A stretch of DNA of 60,031 bases from NCBI GenBank assembly GCA_034111875.1, contig JAWUWK010000100.1:1-60031 (forward strand), written 5' to 3'. Under the pieces are notes generated by a model. The model saw only the letters and a program-made list of their open reading frames with translations, was not told the origin of the DNA and did not search any database. This DNA comes from Rs1 sp034111875 (lineage in GTDB: Bacteria > Pseudomonadota > Gammaproteobacteria > Pseudomonadales > Balneatricaceae). The stretch's first letter is position 1, and every line of letters starts with the position of its first letter. A program made the position numbers and the translations under genes. Positions 56,446 through 60,031 of the stretch are shown piece by piece.

Positions 56446-56511
56446 CTGATTCCGTGAATTCAAAGTGGCTATGAAGTGGTTTAACAATGGAATTGTAAAA
56501 TTTCAGCTTCA
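56446..56511 (+). repeat. Second dispersed repeat family, copy 2
   Basis: CTGATTCCGTGAATTCAAAG, then TGGCTATGAAGTGG and GGAATTGTAAAATTTCAGCTT. Similar to 39247-39325, which has about nine extra bases in the middle. Confidence 0.5.
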
Positions 56512-56597
56512 CCCGTCGGTTAAGTAGGTATTTTCTAACCAATATGGCATCAATAGCTGAAACTCACTCTTGCAGTGAAGTAAGGTGAAGTCACGGC

Positions 56598-56618
56598 ATA
56601 AGCTATAAGCTATAAGCT
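56598..56618. repeat. ATAAGCT tandem repeat, three copies
   Basis: Three perfect 7-bp units in the upstream region of the thioredoxin-like gene. Confidence 0.7.
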
Positions 56619-56727
56619 AACCAAACTACAGCTAAGTGCATTTCAACCAACAATGAATGAAAATTAGTCTGAACTCATTTTACTAATCGCGCTAAAATGA
56701 ATATTTAGTGAACAAGAAGAGAGCTCC

Positions 56728-57216
56728 ATGAAAAAATCAATCTCAATTTTGCTAGTTTTAGTGTGTTTTGTTTTTAGTCAGCCTATCTTAGCCATTGAAT
56801 TTCAAGCTTTTAATGGTTACAAAACGTCACTGAATGAACAAATTGGTAAAGGCAAATGGTCGATTGTGGTTTTTTGGAGCCACAGCTGTACTATCTGCCT
56901 GCGCGAAATCCCCGCTTTAAATGCGTTTTACACTAAGCATAAAAATTCAGATGCACGTGTCATCGGCGTGAGTATTGATGGTCAAAAAAACCAGCCAAAA
57001 GCTGAATTTTTTATACGACAAACTCAGATGATATTTCCGGCATTTATTAGCGAATTTCCGATGCTTGCTTTACAGTTTGAAGAGCATACAGGGACTGCTT
57101 TTCGGGGGACACCAACATTCTTACTTTATAACCCAAAAGCCGAGTTAGTTGGCTTGCAAGCTGGTCCGGTAAGTATGCAGGCATTGGAAGACTTTATCAG
57201 TGGCAAAAATAATTAG
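56728..57216 (+). CDS. Exported thioredoxin-like protein (TlpA/ResA type)
   Basis: 162 aa. Signal peptide (KKSISILLVLVCFVFSQPILA), then a thioredoxin fold with VVFWSHSCTICLREIPAL, active site C-T-I-C near residue 53, RVIGVSIDG and the cis-proline GTPTFLLY near 135. It should act in the periplasm as a disulfide reductase. The nearby sulfatase carries no export signal, so it is not an obvious partner. RBS GAGAG precedes the ATG. Confidence 0.88.
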   Translation: MKKSISILLVLVCFVFSQPILAIEFQAFNGYKTSLNEQIGKGKWSIVVFWSHSCTICLREIPALNAFYTKHKNSDARVIGVSIDGQKNQPKAEFFIRQTQMIFPAFISEFPMLALQFEEHTGTAFRGTPTFLLYNPKAELVGLQAGPVSMQALEDFISGKNN

Positions 57217-57574
57217 AAAAAAGCCATCAGTCATCCACCCCCTACTCACCGGTCAGGTTTATAGTTACTTCGATCATACCAGCCAATCTATCCAAGGTTA
57301 TCAATCAAATACACAGTATGATAAAAATCGCCATTTAACTTGGAGTATTGGCCGCATCCCTCGTAGTAAGCTATGCATCAGTGCGCGTGTTTCGACGTTT
57401 TTTATCAAAGCTTTTCAAAGTAATTAACCTTAAAAAAAATTAATCATCGAAATTTCAGAGAGAACATACAAAAAATATGCTCGACCATCGATAGTATTAA
57501 ACTAAAGCTCTAAGTTTATGGCTTAATTTTATGTTATTTTAGTTTGCAGATTTATTATATTCTCGGGCAAAAGC

Positions 57575-59065
57575 ATGAAAAAGAGTAAACCAAATGTAAT
57601 CTTTATCTGTGTTGATGACCTGAGGCCAGAGTTAGGCTGCTACGGCTGTGAACATGTAATCACGCCCAATATAGACCGTCTAGCAGCGATGGGTTGTTAT
57701 TTTGACCGGTCTTATGTGCAGGTATCTCTGTGTAACCCCTCGCGGGCCAGCATGCTCACTGGCAAAAGACCAGATGACTTAAGCGTATGGGGGCTAGATA
57801 ATCATTTTAGAGACGAGCAACCCAAGGTCGTTACACTGCCGCAACACTTTAAACAACAAGGCTACCACACAGCGGCCATTGGCAAGATCTACCACAATAA
57901 TAAGCCCGACCCCAAGTCTTGGTCGGAACCGCATATATGCATACCCGGCTACCCATATGACCCAGATGCAGTCTACCGTGATGACGGCAATATTCACTAC
58001 CTCGAACAGAGAAAGAAAGACATCCTCCAGCAAGGTGATGAAACAAAGCATATTGACGAATTCGGCCAATGGTATTTGAAAGCTTGTGCCACGGAGATGC
58101 CCGATGTAGCCGATGACGCATATTACGATGGGGCACAAACAGATGTGGCTATGCAAAAAATCGACGAGTTGAACGCCGCACAACAGCCGTTCTTCTTTGG
58201 CATAGGTTACTATCGTCCCCACTTGCCGTTTAATGTTCCCAAAAGATATTGGGATATGTACGACAGAGAGAACATCGCACTCGCCGAATTTGATATGCCT
58301 CCTTTGGGAGCCCCGCCAATGGCGTTAAACAACTTGCGTGAGTTACGCGGTTACACTGATTTTAACGCTACCGAACACCCAAATAAGTCTCAATTGAACC
58401 CTGATGACGCGCGCCTCCTTCGTCACGGCTATTTTGCTTCTGTCACTTATATTGACACCCAAATCGGTAAAATTTTAGACCACTTGGAAGAACTAGGTAT
58501 TTTGGATGATACTGTGATCGTTATGTGGGGGGATAACGGTTGGAAACTGGGTGATTATGGTAGCTGGTGCAAAATGACCAATTACGAAATGGACACGCGA
58601 GTGCCATTGATTATCAAGCCTAGCCAGTCGAAAATAGCAGACAGTAGACGTGATCAAATCGTTGAATCCGTTGATATATATCCGACTTTATGTGAATTGG
58701 CCGGGCTGGAATTACCTAATGGTCTAGCAGGAAAGAGTTTGTTGGCACAGATTAATGACCCGCATTGCAAAGGTAAGACACATGCCTTCAGCCAGTTCTT
58801 GCGCCATGGTATTTGGGGTGCCCCAAACGGCAGAGAAACGATGGGATACACTGTAAGAACAGCTAACTGGCGCTATGTTGAATGGTTTTACAGCGACAGC
58901 ACAGAGCTAATAGCCAAAGAGTTATACGATATAGCGACTCAAGGTCTGGAAACAATCAACCTCTGTGGGCAGGCAGATTATCAAGCAATGGAAAAAGCAC
59001 TCGCTCAGTTGCTAACAGACTACCGCGGCAACACTTTACCGCTAAAGACGAGCCAGTATCGATAA
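57575..59065 (+). CDS. Sulfatase, iduronate-2-sulfatase-like
   Basis: 496 aa, type I sulfatase. Metal ligands D14 and D15 (CVDDLRPELGCYG), formylglycine site C53-N-P-S-R57, GKIYH near 104, HLPF near 216, and D320-N321 (VMWGDNGWKLGDYGSW). The order and the GxxNHFRD...TLPQHFKQQGY segment fit iduronate-sulfatase-like enzymes, which desulfate glycosaminoglycans or algal polysaccharides. There is no signal peptide, so it should act on imported sulfated sugars. No sulfatase-maturing enzyme is in the window. Confidence 0.9.
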   Translation: MKKSKPNVIFICVDDLRPELGCYGCEHVITPNIDRLAAMGCYFDRSYVQVSLCNPSRASMLTGKRPDDLSVWGLDNHFRDEQPKVVTLPQHFKQQGYHTAAIGKIYHNNKPDPKSWSEPHICIPGYPYDPDAVYRDDGNIHYLEQRKKDILQQGDETKHIDEFGQWYLKACATEMPDVADDAYYDGAQTDVAMQKIDELNAAQQPFFFGIGYYRPHLPFNVPKRYWDMYDRENIALAEFDMPPLGAPPMALNNLRELRGYTDFNATEHPNKSQLNPDDARLLRHGYFASVTYIDTQIGKILDHLEELGILDDTVIVMWGDNGWKLGDYGSWCKMTNYEMDTRVPLIIKPSQSKIADSRRDQIVESVDIYPTLCELAGLELPNGLAGKSLLAQINDPHCKGKTHAFSQFLRHGIWGAPNGRETMGYTVRTANWRYVEWFYSDSTELIAKELYDIATQGLETINLCGQADYQAMEKALAQLLTDYRGNTLPLKTSQYR

Positions 59066-59391
59066 CTCACTAAAATAATGAACTCTGCTCCTCTATAAGT
59101 TTTTCACATCCCTGTACCACCTATAAATCAGGCAGTTCATCTACCTGCTGTTTGTTTATAAAGTGCCACATAATAGAGGATTTGACATGATGTACAAGAG
59201 CGAATATGGATACAGCTGACTGTATCAAGCACTGACAATCTTTATATGACTATCGCCTGATATACTTATACTCTTGCCGGGTAGGTTTAACCAAGCCACA
59301 GAGAAGTGCTTTTCTGAAAACATTAGGTATATAATGGTAACGAGGGGTCTGTTAAAAGAAAATTCCTGCCTGTGAGCACACGAGTGTCCGG
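59066..59391. other. Gene-free region after the sulfatase
   Basis: 326 bases with no gene. The sulfatase terminator is not clear. Content looks random AT-rich. Confidence 0.4.
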
Positions 59392-59577
59392 TTAAATCTT
59401 TAGCCGTTCAAATTTTATTTGTTCCACGGTTGTTTTGTCCGGCTTTAGCAGGTTCATAATACTCAGACGCTCCATTAAATTTAAGTCAATCAATCGACTA
59501 ATTTTATAGATCGTTTGCGTGCTTAGGTATGTTAATTCTGTCAATTTCAAGAGCAGGTAAGCAATGAGCGCTACCAT
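59392..59577 (-). pseudogene. C-terminal fragment of IS4-family transposase
   Basis: 61 codons: VALIAYLLLKLTELTYLSTQTIYKISRLIDLNLMERLSIMNLLKP. The pattern (I-W/M-x-ALIAYLLLKL ... RL-x-x-NLMER-x-x-L) is the tail of IS4-type transposases after the DDE core. No catalytic part is present and upstream codons do not continue the family, so it is a remnant of an old insertion. Confidence 0.5.
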
Positions 59578-59688
59578 GACGGTACAATGCTTACAGCATA
59601 GTCAGATCATACTAACTACAGTATATTTTGGAATGAATTGTGCTTAGTTTATCGTAAATTTATATTAATTAAGTTTATCGAGGTGATT

Positions 59689-60031
59689 ATGATTCCTTCA
59701 ATCAAACACATCTTATATGTCTCCGATATTGCAGAAGGTTCAAAACCAGCGTTTCGTATCGCAGTTAGCCTAGCAAAACAATATTCTGCTAGCATCATTT
59801 TTTTGCATGTTATTACACCTATCCCTGAATCTGTCATACTTTCCTTAGAAGGAACTTTGTCAGCAGATGAATTCCGTAACTTGAGGCAAGACGGTATCTA
59901 TAACCTAAAACATTTGATAAATGAGCGTATAATGACATTTTGTGAGTCTGAATTAGAGAATTTTGATTGGAAACCAAAAATTCAAAGTATTATTTCAAAA
60001 GGTAATGTCCACGGTACAATTACAGAAGTTG
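59689..60031 (+). CDS. Universal stress protein family, partial
   Basis: ATG at 59689 with GAGGTG upstream; runs off the right edge after 114 residues. Start IPSIKHILYVSDIAEGSKPAFRIAVSLAKQYSASIIFLHVITPIPE is the UspA pattern (beta strand, nucleotide-binding Asp, helix, LHV). The visible part is slightly more than two thirds of one domain. ATP binding cannot be judged because the G-2x-G-9x-G loop lies outside. Confidence 0.87.
   Translation, partial: MIPSIKHILYVSDIAEGSKPAFRIAVSLAKQYSASIIFLHVITPIPESVILSLEGTLSADEFRNLRQDGIYNLKHLINERIMTFCESELENFDWKPKIQSIISKGNVHGTITEV

Larger units (their letters stand above)
56123..56727. other. Gene-free region before the thioredoxin-like gene
   Basis: 605 bases after the IS. 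Holds a triple 11-bp repeat with a following -10 (56349-56396), a copy of the second dispersed repeat (56446-56511) and ATAAGCT three times in tandem (56598-56618). No gene seen; a frame of 18 codons at 56471 has no good ribosome site. Confidence 0.55.

Noticed and set aside
57200..57427. 75-codon frame overlapping the end of the thioredoxin-like gene
   Set aside because: GTG start without ribosome site, no recognisable family, and random-looking composition.

Overview
The window looks like the chromosome of a marine-type gammaproteobacterium with moderate to low GC. Its housekeeping genes point there: leuCDB with a divergent LysR regulator, a 180-kDa-class NAD-glutamate dehydrogenase, dppABC, ugpBAECQ, and the block lol / DUF2062 / comEC / exbB / exbD / lpxK / trm112-like / kdsB, which is laid out much as in Pseudomonas and Cellvibrio relatives. 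No rRNA, tRNA, CRISPR array or intact prophage was seen. The genus cannot be named from this sequence alone.

Layout. 1-5448 (minus) is the head of a contractile-injection-system (eCIS, phage-tail-like) operon: sheath, tube, a CxxC-containing baseplate-type protein, a long Q/S-rich protein, a DUF4255/Pvc16 tail-terminator protein and a gene cut by the window edge. 5.9-10.1 kb holds an unknown 265-aa protein and leuCDB, with the LysR regulator opposite. 11.8-22.6 kb holds a GST, RhlE, the large glutamate dehydrogenase, an orphan BatD, a YbaN-like protein and a GNAT acetyltransferase. 22.7-28 kb is a dipeptide ABC operon (dppABC plus a fused dppDF ATPase), followed by an M24 peptidase.

31.0-36.8 kb is a seven-gene yjf-type operon plus a rhomboid: DUF2170, PspA/IM30, a TVGYGD potassium channel, DUF2491, DUF350, a DUF1190 lipoprotein, an ATP-grasp glutathionylspermidine-synthase-like ligase and a rhomboid protease. 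It reads as one membrane-stress system and is the most attractive functional unit here, together with the eCIS head. 37.9-43.1 kb is ugpBAECQ, for uptake and hydrolysis of glycerophosphodiesters. 43.1-44.4 kb is decayed DNA: an octanucleotide tandem repeat and a frameshifted flavin amine oxidase remnant. 44.4-46.3 kb is an Lrp/AsnC regulator divergent from astA, with Lrp-like palindromes between them. 46.3-54.9 kb is the envelope block (kdsB, trm112-like, lpxK, exbD, exbB, comEC, DUF2062, lolD, one lolC/E). 55.2-59.6 kb is an accessory segment with a broken IS5 copy, a thioredoxin-like protein, an iduronate-sulfatase-like enzyme and an IS4-type fragment. The window ends inside a universal stress protein gene.

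A family of about 131-bp dispersed repeats occurs four times (14.0, 21.8, 29.0 and 44.3 kb; two in each orientation). Paired changes in its ends and its centre suggest a conserved fold. It is the clearest structure not explained by genes.
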